Shown here in pieces: positions 1-6,570 of a stretch of 9,398 nucleotides of DNA. The notes under the pieces are model-generated. The model did not search any database. It was not told the origin of the DNA and saw only the letters and a list, made by a program, of their open reading frames with translations. The stretch's first letter is position 1. Each line of letters opens with the position of its first letter. Origin of the DNA: an uncultured Treponema sp. GTDB taxonomy: Bacteria; Spirochaetota; Spirochaetia; Treponematales; Treponemataceae. The position numbers were made by a program, and so were the translations under genes. The stretch is from positions 1-9,398 of the forward strand of contig CALCEK010000114.1 in assembly GCA_937900125.1 (NCBI GenBank). Direction: 5' to 3'.

Positions 1-6
1 GATTAA

Positions 7-67
7 ACCCGTTCGGAAACTAGCTGGAAACTGCGTTGCCAAAACAGTTTCAGAACAGGTCTAATGA
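7..67 (+). repeat. Hairpin-forming intergenic repeat, left copy
   Basis: Positions 45-63 carry the 19-mer CAGTTTCAGAACAGGTCTA, which recurs exactly at 9034-9052; with one mismatch the match extends to 23 bases. The right arm 46-60 pairs with the left arm 7-21 at 13 of 15 positions (mismatches C10/A57 and G15/A52), enclosing a 24-base loop. GGAAACT occurs twice (15-21 and 26-32), so the same right arm can instead pair with 27-33 (7 bp, 11-base loop). The two pairings exclude each other. It lies just before a terminator and may belong to the 3' region of a plus-strand gene outside the window. The role is unknown. Confidence 0.6.
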
Positions 68-72
68 CATTT

Positions 73-101
73 TGTGAAAAAATCAATTTTCACATTTTTT
101 T
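73..101 (+). terminator. Rho-independent terminator of a gene off the left edge
   Basis: An 8-bp perfect stem (TGTGAAAA 73-80, TTTTCACA 87-94) with a 6-base loop is followed directly by seven T (95-101). The orientation fits a plus-strand transcript entering from the left. The T-run touches the stop codon of the minus-strand phosphatase at 101-103. On the minus strand the hairpin is not followed by a T-run, so it would end that transcript less well. Confidence 0.6.
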
Positions 102-757
102 CATAAGACAATTTCTAAAAGTTCAGAAGGAGTTTTTATAAAACATTTTGCGCCGTTTGCTTTTAAAAAATCTTCTGAGCGGAAGCCCCACAAAACGCTT
201 ACACAAAAAAGTCCCGCGTTGTTTGCCGTTTTTATGTCAACATCAGAATCGCCTACATAAAGAGCTTCGTGTTTTTCAACGCCGAGTTTTTTTAAAACCG
301 CAAAAACAGAATCGGGAGAAGGCTTCCGTTTGATTCCTTCACTTTCCTTTTCGCCAATCGCGCAAGATGCAGGAATCCCTTTAAAATAAAGAGAGGCTAA
401 TTCTTTTACTTGAGCATCAGGCTTATTAGAAACGATTCCCATTTTTACACCGCAAGAAGAAAGTTCGTTTATCAAGTCGAGGACTCCATCGTAGGCTCGC
501 GTTTTGTTTTGCCAATTATTTGCGTAAGTTTCGCGCATTTCTTGCAGGACTTTTTGGTATTGCGGATTTTCTTTTCCAGAAGGCAAAGCTTTTTCAATAA
601 GAACGCCAAGTCCATTTCCTACAAACATTCTAACTTCGTCTATAGTGTGAGTGGGGAATCCATTTTTTTCTAACACTTGATTGCAACTGTCTGCAAGGTC
701 ATCGAGTGTGTTTAAAAGAGTTCCGTCAAGGTCAAAAATAACAGCTTTAAATTTCAT
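101..757 (-). CDS. gph: HAD-superfamily phosphatase, phosphoglycolate phosphatase-like
   Basis: A 218-aa soluble cytoplasmic HAD hydrolase with all four family motifs. Motif I is DLDGT (nucleophile Asp9, acid/base Asp11). Residues about 15-95 form a C1-type helical cap. Motif II is Ser110 in GIVSNKP, motif III is Lys145 before PSPD, and motif IV is GDSDVD at 169-174, which binds Mg2+. Length and motif spacing match the Gph/PGP group that dephosphorylates 2-phosphoglycolate, but HAD paralogues with other sugar-phosphate or nucleotide substrates look alike, so the substrate is inferred. The start is supported by AAAGG at 762-766, four bases before the ATG. It is divergent from ychF. I could not pick a confident promoter in the shared 758-911 region on this strand. 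Confidence 0.82.
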   Translation of the reverse strand: MKFKAVIFDLDGTLLNTLDDLADSCNQVLEKNGFPTHTIDEVRMFVGNGLGVLIEKALPSGKENPQYQKVLQEMRETYANNWQNKTRAYDGVLDLINELSSCGVKMGIVSNKPDAQVKELASLYFKGIPASCAIGEKESEGIKRKPSPDSVFAVLKKLGVEKHEALYVGDSDVDIKTANNAGLFCVSVLWGFRSEDFLKANGAKCFIKTPSELLEIVL

Positions 758-825
758 AACACCTTTAGCTTACTTGATTTTGTTTTTCTGAACAAGCCGT
801 TTGTTTTCAAATCAAAACACAAGTC

Positions 826-854
826 TTGCCGAGAATGTGTAAATTTCGTATAAT
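826..854 (+). promoter_or_regulatory. Sigma70-type promoter of ychF
   Basis: TTGCCG (826-831) and a perfect TATAAT (849-854) are separated by 17 bases, the optimal spacing. The predicted transcript start near 861 gives a leader of about 50 bases before the ychF ATG at 912. Confidence 0.6.
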
Positions 855-871
855 CAAAAAAGCAAACTTTT

Positions 872-885
872 AAAATTGCAATTTT
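872..885. repeat. 14-bp perfect palindrome in the ychF leader
   Basis: AAAATTGCAATTTT is self-complementary over all 14 positions and lies between the predicted transcript start and the ribosome binding site of ychF. It could be an operator or a weak RNA hairpin. In AT-rich DNA it could also arise by chance. Confidence 0.4.
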
Positions 886-899
886 TAGAGATATTTTTT

Positions 900-903
900 A
901 GGA
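900..903 (+). promoter_or_regulatory. ychF ribosome binding site that decides the start
   Basis: AGGA lies eight bases before ATG 912. The frame stays open upstream to a TTG at 876, but that codon has no Shine-Dalgarno and would add 12 residues ahead of the conserved MKLTCGIVGLP start, so 912 is chosen. Confidence 0.65.
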
Positions 904-911
904 CAAATAAA

Positions 912-2042
912 ATGAAACTTACTTGTGGCATTGTAGGACTTCCGAATGTAGGAAAATCAACTATATTTAGTGCGCTAACAAAAACGCCTGCAAGTGCAGA
1001 AAATTATCCATTCTGCACAATTGACCCGAATATGGGCGTTGTTGACCTTCCAGATGAACGGCTCGATTTTATGGCGAGTATTTTTCAGCCAAAGAAAAAA
1101 ATTCCCGCAAGTGTTGACTTTGTTGACATAGCTGGACTCATAAAAGGCGCGAGTAAAGGCGAGGGACTTGGGAATCAGTTTCTTGCAAATATCCGCGAAA
1201 CTACAGTGATTGCCCATGTTGTTCGCTGTTTTGACAATCCAGACATTCAGCACGTCCGCGAAGACGCAAAAACAGAAGCTACAATCGACCCAGAAAGCGA
1301 CATTCTTACAATCGATTTTGAACTTTGTCAGGCGGATTTGGACACTTTAAACAAACGAAACGAAAAAGTTACAAAACAGATTCGTTCGCTCGGCGCGGAA
1401 GAAAAAAAGAAGTACGCACATTATCTTTCTGCCGCAGAAAAAATTAAGCCACTTTTAGAAAGCGGAAAATGTGCGCGAATGGCAGATTTGTCCGAAGAAG
1501 AAAAATCGGCTTTGTATGACCTTCATCTTTTAACGCTAAAGCCACAAGTTTTTGTTTGCAACATTGACGAAGACACAATCGCAAGCGGAACAAATGCGTA
1601 TGTTGAAACCGTAAAAAAAATCGCAGCGGAAAACAAAAGCGAAGTCGTTGTAATTTGCGGAAAATTTGAAGCTGATTTGAGCGATGTTACGGACGAAAAC
1701 GACAGGCGCGAGTTTATGGAAAGCGTGGGCTTAAAAGAAAGCGGACTTACAGTTTTGTCGCGCAAAGTTTATTCGCTTATGGGATTGCGCACTTTCTTTA
1801 CGGGAGGAGCTGATGAATGTCGCGCTTGGACAATCCATGCTGGGGACAAAGCTCCGCAGGCAGCTGGCGTAATTCACACTGATTTTGAAAAAGGCTTTAT
1901 AAAAGCAGAGGCTTACACCGTAGACGACCTAAAACAATACGGCTCTGAGGCAAAGATAAAAGAAGCAGGAAAATATCGCCAAGAAGGAAAAGAATACGTT
2001 GTTCAAGACGGAGATGTTCTTTTCTTTAAATTCAATGTTTAA
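912..2042 (+). CDS. ychF: Redox-regulated ATPase YchF (Obg/OLA1 family)
   Basis: A 376-aa cytoplasmic P-loop NTPase of the YchF/OLA1 family, which prefers ATP over GTP and associates with ribosomes. The G1 P-loop is GLPNVGKST (9-17) and G3 is DIAG (72-75), followed by the glycine-rich KGASKGEGLG. The specificity motif reads NIDE (217-220) in place of the GTPase NKxD, which is the family's hallmark of ATP use. His114 sits in the NPDIQHV segment, where the family's catalytic histidine lies. A helical coiled-coil insert covers about 130-205, and a C-terminal TGS domain about 292-376. Length is close to the usual 363 residues and nothing is missing. It appears to be a single-gene unit, with its own promoter at 826-854 and a convergent gene downstream. 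Confidence 0.96.
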   Translation: MKLTCGIVGLPNVGKSTIFSALTKTPASAENYPFCTIDPNMGVVDLPDERLDFMASIFQPKKKIPASVDFVDIAGLIKGASKGEGLGNQFLANIRETTVIAHVVRCFDNPDIQHVREDAKTEATIDPESDILTIDFELCQADLDTLNKRNEKVTKQIRSLGAEEKKKYAHYLSAAEKIKPLLESGKCARMADLSEEEKSALYDLHLLTLKPQVFVCNIDEDTIASGTNAYVETVKKIAAENKSEVVVICGKFEADLSDVTDENDRREFMESVGLKESGLTVLSRKVYSLMGLRTFFTGGADECRAWTIHAGDKAPQAAGVIHTDFEKGFIKAEAYTVDDLKQYGSEAKIKEAGKYRQEGKEYVVQDGDVLFFKFNV

Positions 2043-2049
2043 AACTTTA

Positions 2050-2099
2050 GTTCCTTAAGAAAATCAATTTTTACGAAAATTTGTCATTTCTTAAGGAAC
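2050..2099. terminator. Long inverted repeat between convergent genes, terminator-like
   Basis: GTTCCTTAAGAAA (2050-2062) and TTTCTTAAGGAAC (2087-2099) form a perfect 13-bp stem. Inside the 24-base loop, AATTTT (2066-2071) and AAAATT (2076-2081) can form a second small hairpin. It begins seven bases after the ychF stop and sits between convergent genes, so it probably ends or protects both transcripts. Neither side has a real T-run, so it is not a textbook intrinsic terminator. The 13-base palindrome ACAAATCATTTGT (2100-2112) abuts it. Confidence 0.45.
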
Positions 2100-2124
2100 A
2101 CAAATCATTTGTGAAGAATACATA

Positions 2125-2211
2125 GATTCTTTGCGGGCGAAGCCTTATTGCTCAAAATGACGCACAAACAAAAAAATCACAACAAAAGCGGATTCTACTT
2201 TTGCGGGCGAA
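2125..2211. repeat. Pair of direct repeats GATTCT..TTTGCGGGCGAA
   Basis: TTTGCGGGCGAA occurs at 2130-2141 and again exactly 70 bases later at 2200-2211. Each copy follows GATTC(T) at 2125 and 2191; the second copy has four extra bases between the blocks. The second copy runs into the 3' end of the minus-strand 331-aa gene and encodes its last residues (IRPQ) and stop region. The rest of 2113-2194 has no gene. Confidence 0.5.
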
Positions 2212-3190
2212 TGTATGGCTTGTAGTTTTTTAGCCAATTCAAAACGGGAACAGTCCAATCGTTTTCCATTATGCCCTCTAACAAAAAGCGTTCATAAATA
2301 AACTGAATATATGCAATTACATCTTCGCGTTTTTTTGAATCAATGCTTGTGTCATTTACAAAAAGGCGGTTTATAAAATCGACTGCATCTTCTGGAGAAA
2401 AAAGTTCAGGAACAAGTTTTGTCACCATATAAAGTGCGGCAGGAATGCAATTTACACTGTGTTGTTTTATGTAAAGAACCGTTTCGGCAATTTCAACAGC
2501 GTGGTCGTACAATTCCCTATTCCATCTTGACTTTTCACTTTCCGTAAAATTTTCCCGCTCAAACAACATTCGATAAAACGAAAAACACAAAGTTACAATG
2601 GAAACGTGCAAACTCGGAACGCACATATCATGCGGGTCAATGCGGTGGATTCTCTTTAGGGATTTATTGTCAGTTTTTGGTCTTTCAGTTGTTGTCATGT
2701 AAACCCGATAAACTCTGTACGACTCCTTGTACAAAAGTTTTATGTACCGCAAAAATTCCGCCGCTAAAATAGAGCCGTCTTTGTTTCCAAATCGATGCAA
2801 AAGCATAGCCAGCGGTCGAATCCAAAAGTTTATAAAATCCATATAACAATGCACGTGGCTCACATCAAACGGAATCACATCGTCAAGGTCGTTATCAACG
2901 TGAAGAATCGGAGTGCGCAAAATGTTAAGCTTTCGCAAATATTGTGGCATAAAAAATTTTGACGCAACAACTCCAATGTATGACCAAACCGCCCAAGCAC
3001 TTTGCTTTCTAAACGGAAGAATCGCGTAGCAATACAAAACGTTAAAAGAAGAAAGTCTGCGCTTTGAAACTTTTTTAAGTTGCGCTTCTGTGGGAGTTTT
3101 TACACTTCCCTTTCTAAACGGAAAACGAGAATCTATAGCGGCATCATTTTTTTTCTTAGATTTTTTTTCGCATAAGATTTTATCTTTCAT
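2195..3190 (-). CDS. Unknown protein with PAP2-like PSLHV motif, coupled to metH
   Basis: A 331-aa protein of unrecognised function. After a basic, lysine-rich N-terminus (1-45) come moderately hydrophobic stretches at about 49-60, 66-80, 116-132, 194-210 and 248-260, so it may be membrane-associated. The central segment resembles type-2 phosphatidic acid phosphatase/inositolphosphorylceramide-synthase-like enzymes: TTTERP (166-171) like motif 1, CVPSLHV (190-196) like motif 2, and YIKQHS with His244 like motif 3. The Asp expected four residues after that His is absent (Cys248, with Asn at 247), so activity is uncertain. Its ATG overlaps the metH stop as ATGA, and AAAGGAAG lies ten bases upstream inside metH, indicating translational coupling. 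Transcription probably continues from metH. The last codons lie in a repeated 12-mer. The family assignment is tentative. Confidence 0.8.
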   Translation of the reverse strand: MKDKILCEKKSKKKNDAAIDSRFPFRKGSVKTPTEAQLKKVSKRRLSSFNVLYCYAILPFRKQSAWAVWSYIGVVASKFFMPQYLRKLNILRTPILHVDNDLDDVIPFDVSHVHCYMDFINFWIRPLAMLLHRFGNKDGSILAAEFLRYIKLLYKESYRVYRVYMTTTERPKTDNKSLKRIHRIDPHDMCVPSLHVSIVTLCFSFYRMLFERENFTESEKSRWNRELYDHAVEIAETVLYIKQHSVNCIPAALYMVTKLVPELFSPEDAVDFINRLFVNDTSIDSKKREDVIAYIQFIYERFLLEGIMENDWTVPVLNWLKNYKPYIRPQK

Positions 3191-5877
3191 TTTCCAAACA
3201 CTTCCTTTGCAACCATAACAGTTTCCATTGCATCGCGAGCGTAATAATCAGCACCAATTTTTTTTGCATAATCAGCCGTTAAAACCGCACCGCCAACAAC
3301 AATTTTGCAATTTAAATTGTTTAACAAAAGAGCTGCTTTTAGCTGCTTAATTGTTTGTTCCATATTGGCAACCGTTGTTGTCATCAGCGCACTAAGTCCG
3401 ACAAGCTGAATTTTATTTTCTAGCACGGTAGAAATAATTTTTTCTGGCGGAACATTTTTTCCCAAATCAAGAACAGTGTAACCATAATTTTCAAGGAGGG
3501 CGCGAACAATATTTTTCCCAATATCGTGAATATCGCCGTAAACCGTTGCAAGAACAATGCTTCCCTTGCTTTCGGCATTTTGCCCGCTTTCTGAAAGTTT
3601 TGCCTTTATGCGCGAAAAACTTTCGCTTACAGTTTCGGCACTCAAAAGCAGCTGGGGCAAAAATTTTTTTCCGCTTTCGTAATCCTTGCCAACGGAATCG
3701 AGCGCGGGGACAATCGCTTTTTCGATTATGTCAACGGGCGCAAAAGTTTCAAGAAGTTTTTCTGTGCAAAGAGCCGCTTTGTCTTTAAAACCATTTTCGA
3801 TTATTTTTATCAATTCTGATTCGGCTCCTGCATTTTGGACTTTTTGTGAATCAGAAAAAGAATCAGAAGAATTTGCAAAAGAGCCAGAAGGGGATTTTTT
3901 GCTCACACCATTTTTGTCCGCAAAAAGATTCACATTTTTTGCCACCTGAGAAACGCTTTCGCCCCCGCTAAGATTCACGCTTATGCTCAACGTTCCGTCT
4001 TTTAAGGCATTCAATAAAATTTCGTCCTTTGCTTTTTTGCTCGCAGGGTCAAGGCTTCCCATATAAGTTTGAATATAATCCAAAGAATTTTTGTCAAACC
4101 CAGAAAGTGCGCGGAACGCCCTAAAACTATCCATCATCGCGTTTGACGCAGGATTTATAATGCACCCAGAAAGTCCTGCTTCTAATGCAAGCGTAAAAAA
4201 TCGACTATTTAAAATGTCGCGCCGCGGGAGTCCAAAACTAATGTTGCTTACGCCCAAAACAAATTGCAATCCCTCCGAGCCAAATTCCTCTTTTAAAATC
4301 CGAATCGCTTTTATGGTTTCTAGCGCGTTTTCTTGTTCAGAACTCACGGTAAGTGTTAGCGTATCAATAAAAATGTCGCGCACGGGAATATTGTATTTTT
4401 TTGCCTCAGCAATCATTTTTTTTGCAACCAAAACTCTGCCTTCAGCTTTTGCTGCGATTCCCGATTCGTCAATGCACAAAGCCACAATTGCGCCGCCGTA
4501 TTTTGCAATCAGCGGAAAAACCGCGTCCATTGTTTTTTGCTTTCCATTTACACTGTTTACAAGAGCTTTTCCATTGTAATAGCGAAGGGCTTTTTCTAAA
4601 ACGCACGGCTCGCTTGAATCTAGTTGTAAGGGAATGTTAAAAACTGTTTGGATTTCTTTGATAGCCTTGCACATAGCTTCCGTTTCATCAATTTCAGGAA
4701 GTCCCACATTTACGTCAAGCACATTCGCTCCCTGCTTAATTTGGCTATCGGCTTCGTCTACAATGTACTGAAAATTATTATTTAAAAGTGCTTCCTTGCA
4801 TTTTTTCTTTCCCGTGGGATTTATCCGCTCCCCAATTAAAACTGGCCCCGCAGTTTTTCCAATCTGCAAAGTTTTATTGTACGAACAAATATAGGTGTTA
4901 TTCCAAGTGGCATTTTTTTCCGTGCAAGTTTTATTTTTTTCAAAAAGAGTTTCACATTCTTGGACAATTTTATTTTTCATTGCGCAAATATGCTCAGGTG
5001 TAGTGCCGCAACAACCGCCAAGAATTGTTGTTCCCAAAAGCCTATTTTGTAATTGCGAAAAAGCAAATTCATCGGGGGTAACAACGTACACATCCTTCCC
5101 GTCAATCACTTGGGGAAGCCCCGCATTTGGCTGCACACAAACTGGAATGTGAGCAAAAGACAAAAATTGTTCGGCAAGTTTAGAATCCTCTTCAATAGAA
5201 CCGCCACAATTAAAACCTAAAGCGTCAACCCGCAAAGCTTCTAGGTAAGTTACGCAAGTTAAAACGTCCGCGCCCGTAAGAGTCCGCAAATTGCTCTGAA
5301 AAGTCATAGTGGCAATAATCGGAAGCGAAGTATTTTCCCGAATCGCAAGAACCGCCGCCTTCACTTCGTACAAATCGCTCATCGTTTCTATAATTGCAAG
5401 CTGCGCACCCGCCCTTTCTGCTGCAATAGCGGCACTTTTGTAAGCATCGTAGGCTTCGTCAAAAGTAAGAGTGCCCATCGGTTCTAAAAGCTTTCCAACC
5501 TGCCCGCTATCCCAAGAAATATAATGTGGCGCACAAAAACCATCGCGTTCCGCTTCCAAAACGGCTTCTTTTTCAAGAAAAATGGCACGCTCAATATATT
5601 CTTCCGCCGAGTGAGAGGCATTTTCGCCCAATTTTATTTTGTTCGCCCCAAAAGAATTAGCCGTTAAAACATTCGCGCCAGCTTTTAAGTAAGAAAGATG
5701 AATCTGTTTTATAAGGTCGGGCTTGTAAAAATTAAGGTCTTCTGGAATTTCGTACTGCAAACTTCCTTGAGAAAGTTTTTGAATCATCGTTCCCATGCCG
5801 CCGTCCAAAAAAATCGGCTTTTTAGCGACAAAAGAATCATTAAGAAAATCGCGAAAACTCATTTTTTGAGAAAACAT
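3187..5877 (-). CDS. metH: Cobalamin-dependent methionine synthase without reactivation domain
   Basis: An 896-aa cytoplasmic enzyme that transfers the methyl group of 5-methyltetrahydrofolate through cobalamin to homocysteine. Residues about 1-325 form the homocysteine domain, with DGGMGT (25-30) and zinc ligands Cys224 (FNCGG), Cys289 and Cys290 (GGCCGTTPEH). The folate domain starts at GERINPTG (349-356) and runs to about 605. A Ser/Lys-rich linker (about 655-688) precedes the cap (about 690-765) and the cobalamin domain, with DIHDIGKN (782-789, axial-ligand His784), LSALMTTT (828-835) and GGA (862-864). The protein ends there; the AdoMet-binding reactivation domain of the roughly 1,230-residue E. 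coli enzyme is absent, as in some other bacteria. The ATG directly follows the TAA of the 103-aa gene; AGGA lies ten bases upstream. An alternative start at Met6 has no Shine-Dalgarno. Confidence 0.95.
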   Translation of the reverse strand: MFSQKMSFRDFLNDSFVAKKPIFLDGGMGTMIQKLSQGSLQYEIPEDLNFYKPDLIKQIHLSYLKAGANVLTANSFGANKIKLGENASHSAEEYIERAIFLEKEAVLEAERDGFCAPHYISWDSGQVGKLLEPMGTLTFDEAYDAYKSAAIAAERAGAQLAIIETMSDLYEVKAAVLAIRENTSLPIIATMTFQSNLRTLTGADVLTCVTYLEALRVDALGFNCGGSIEEDSKLAEQFLSFAHIPVCVQPNAGLPQVIDGKDVYVVTPDEFAFSQLQNRLLGTTILGGCCGTTPEHICAMKNKIVQECETLFEKNKTCTEKNATWNNTYICSYNKTLQIGKTAGPVLIGERINPTGKKKCKEALLNNNFQYIVDEADSQIKQGANVLDVNVGLPEIDETEAMCKAIKEIQTVFNIPLQLDSSEPCVLEKALRYYNGKALVNSVNGKQKTMDAVFPLIAKYGGAIVALCIDESGIAAKAEGRVLVAKKMIAEAKKYNIPVRDIFIDTLTLTVSSEQENALETIKAIRILKEEFGSEGLQFVLGVSNISFGLPRRDILNSRFFTLALEAGLSGCIINPASNAMMDSFRAFRALSGFDKNSLDYIQTYMGSLDPASKKAKDEILLNALKDGTLSISVNLSGGESVSQVAKNVNLFADKNGVSKKSPSGSFANSSDSFSDSQKVQNAGAESELIKIIENGFKDKAALCTEKLLETFAPVDIIEKAIVPALDSVGKDYESGKKFLPQLLLSAETVSESFSRIKAKLSESGQNAESKGSIVLATVYGDIHDIGKNIVRALLENYGYTVLDLGKNVPPEKIISTVLENKIQLVGLSALMTTTVANMEQTIKQLKAALLLNNLNCKIVVGGAVLTADYAKKIGADYYARDAMETVMVAKEVFGK

Positions 5878-6189
5878 TTATCGTCTATCCTGAATGCCAA
5901 ATTCCTTCCACCCCGCCTGCGGCACGGCAAGTTTTACGCGCTTTCGAGAAGAACGCACCAAAGAGTCCATTTGCTTAGAAAAATCGTTCAGTTCAGCAGT
6001 GCAAACCTTTAACTCCGCCTTCAGACGCTCTTGTTTGGTGTCTAACTCTTGCACTTTTGCTAATGCAGTTTCAATTTCTTGTGCATTTTGTTCATTTAGC
6101 CCTATGCTTTTGAGAATTTCTAGGTTGCCTTTAATTCCCGCAATCATAAGACGAGCGTCACTAATCTTCTGAGAAAGAGTCTGATACAT
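5878..6189 (-). CDS. Small predicted coiled-coil protein upstream of metH
   Basis: A 103-aa protein that I cannot assign a function. Residues about 1-80 are strongly helical, with heptad-like hydrophobic spacing (ALAKVQELDTKQERLKAELK at about 43-62), suggesting a coiled coil. The C-terminus is basic (SSRKRVKLAV) and ends in the short non-helical motif PQAGWKEFGIQDRR. There is no signal peptide or membrane segment. The start is well supported by AGGAG at 6196-6200, six bases before the ATG. The TAA is immediately followed by the metH ATG, and the metH Shine-Dalgarno lies within the last codons here, so metH translation probably depends on this gene being translated. It may be structural, regulatory or simply a cotranscribed resident. 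Confidence 0.75.
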   Translation of the reverse strand: MYQTLSQKISDARLMIAGIKGNLEILKSIGLNEQNAQEIETALAKVQELDTKQERLKAELKVCTAELNDFSKQMDSLVRSSRKRVKLAVPQAGWKEFGIQDRR

Positions 6190-6195
6190 ATTTTT

Positions 6196-6200
6196 CTCCT
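6196..6200 (-). promoter_or_regulatory. Strong ribosome binding site of the 103-aa gene
   Basis: The minus strand reads AGGAG six bases before the ATG at 6189. It is the best Shine-Dalgarno in the window and fixes the start of the metH block. Confidence 0.7.
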
Positions 6201-6241
6201 ATTTTAATTGGTTTTTCATTTTTAATACCAACTTATATTTT

Positions 6242-6270
6242 ATAATATAATAGAAAACTTAAAAAAGCAA
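6242..6270 (-). promoter_or_regulatory. Putative promoter of the 103-aa gene/metH block
   Basis: On the minus strand TTGCTT (6265-6270) and TATTAT (6242-6247) are 17 bases apart. Other TAT-rich hexamers lie nearby, so the exact -10 is uncertain. The predicted start near 6235 leaves about 45 bases of leader. That leader can form a 7-bp stem from 6227-6233 and 6206-6212 (one G-U pair). The leader is too short for a cobalamin or SAM riboswitch. Confidence 0.4.
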
Positions 6271-6570
6271 ATGAATTATTTTTATTTTTATCCCTTTTTT
6301 GGCTTTTTTAAGTCCAGCAAAAGAATTATCCTGTTAAAGAATTCAAAAAATAATTGTACAAACATCTTTCGTATTCTTCTTAAACAAAATAATCACTATA
6401 AAAAGAAACTTCTTTATCTGTAAAAGGTGTTTCTTAACCTTAAAAATGTAAAAAAGAACTTAAAGAATTTAGTTTTTATGCTTCTGAATTAAATTCTCCA
6501 ACTACAAAAATCATATTTTAAGTTACTGAATTTATCCATTAAGCTATTAACTTTTTATTTTAAGTTCATT
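6271..6570. other. AT-rich gap between metF and the metH block
   Basis: About 300 bases with no supported gene. The only notable structures are the candidate metF terminator near 6396-6435 and a 7-bp inverted repeat GAATTTA/TAAATTC (6465-6471, 6490-6496). A 50-codon plus-strand frame starting at ATG 6271 has no ribosome binding site and a composition explained by A/T runs. I see no riboswitch-like or tRNA-like structure. Confidence 0.5.
6396..6435 (-). terminator. Candidate metF terminator
   Basis: On the minus strand a 7-bp stem AAGAAAC (6429-6435) with GTTTCTT (6403-6409), loop 19 bases, runs into further T to give TTCTTTTTAT. The stem is AT-rich and the loop long, and it lies about 135 bases past the metF stop. 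If it works only partly, metF could read through into the metH block. Confidence 0.3.

Noticed and set aside
410..673. Plus-strand frames within the HAD phosphatase gene
   Set aside because: They overlap all conserved HAD motifs encoded on the other strand and have no recognisable product.
876..911. Extended ychF start at TTG 876
   Set aside because: No Shine-Dalgarno for it; the extra 12 residues precede the conserved MKLTCGIVGLP start, and AGGA is well placed for ATG 912.
2195..3190. 331-aa gene as the missing MetH reactivation domain
   Set aside because: It lacks the AdoMet-binding signature of that domain and instead has PSLHV/RP elements; position alone is not enough.
4091..4579. 162-codon plus-strand frame inside metH
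   Set aside because: It is antisense to conserved folate-domain sequence of MetH, has no family motifs of its own, and is explained by the opposite strand's codon bias.
6271..6423. 50-codon plus-strand frame starting MNYFYFYPFFG
   Set aside because: No ribosome binding site, composition follows A/T runs, and it overlaps the promoter region and candidate terminator of the minus-strand genes.
6190..6570. Possible cobalamin or SAM riboswitch upstream of metH
   Set aside because: The region is almost entirely A/T with no GC-rich multi-stem architecture or recognisable B12-box-like sequence on the minus strand, and the likely promoter leaves only about 45 bases of leader.
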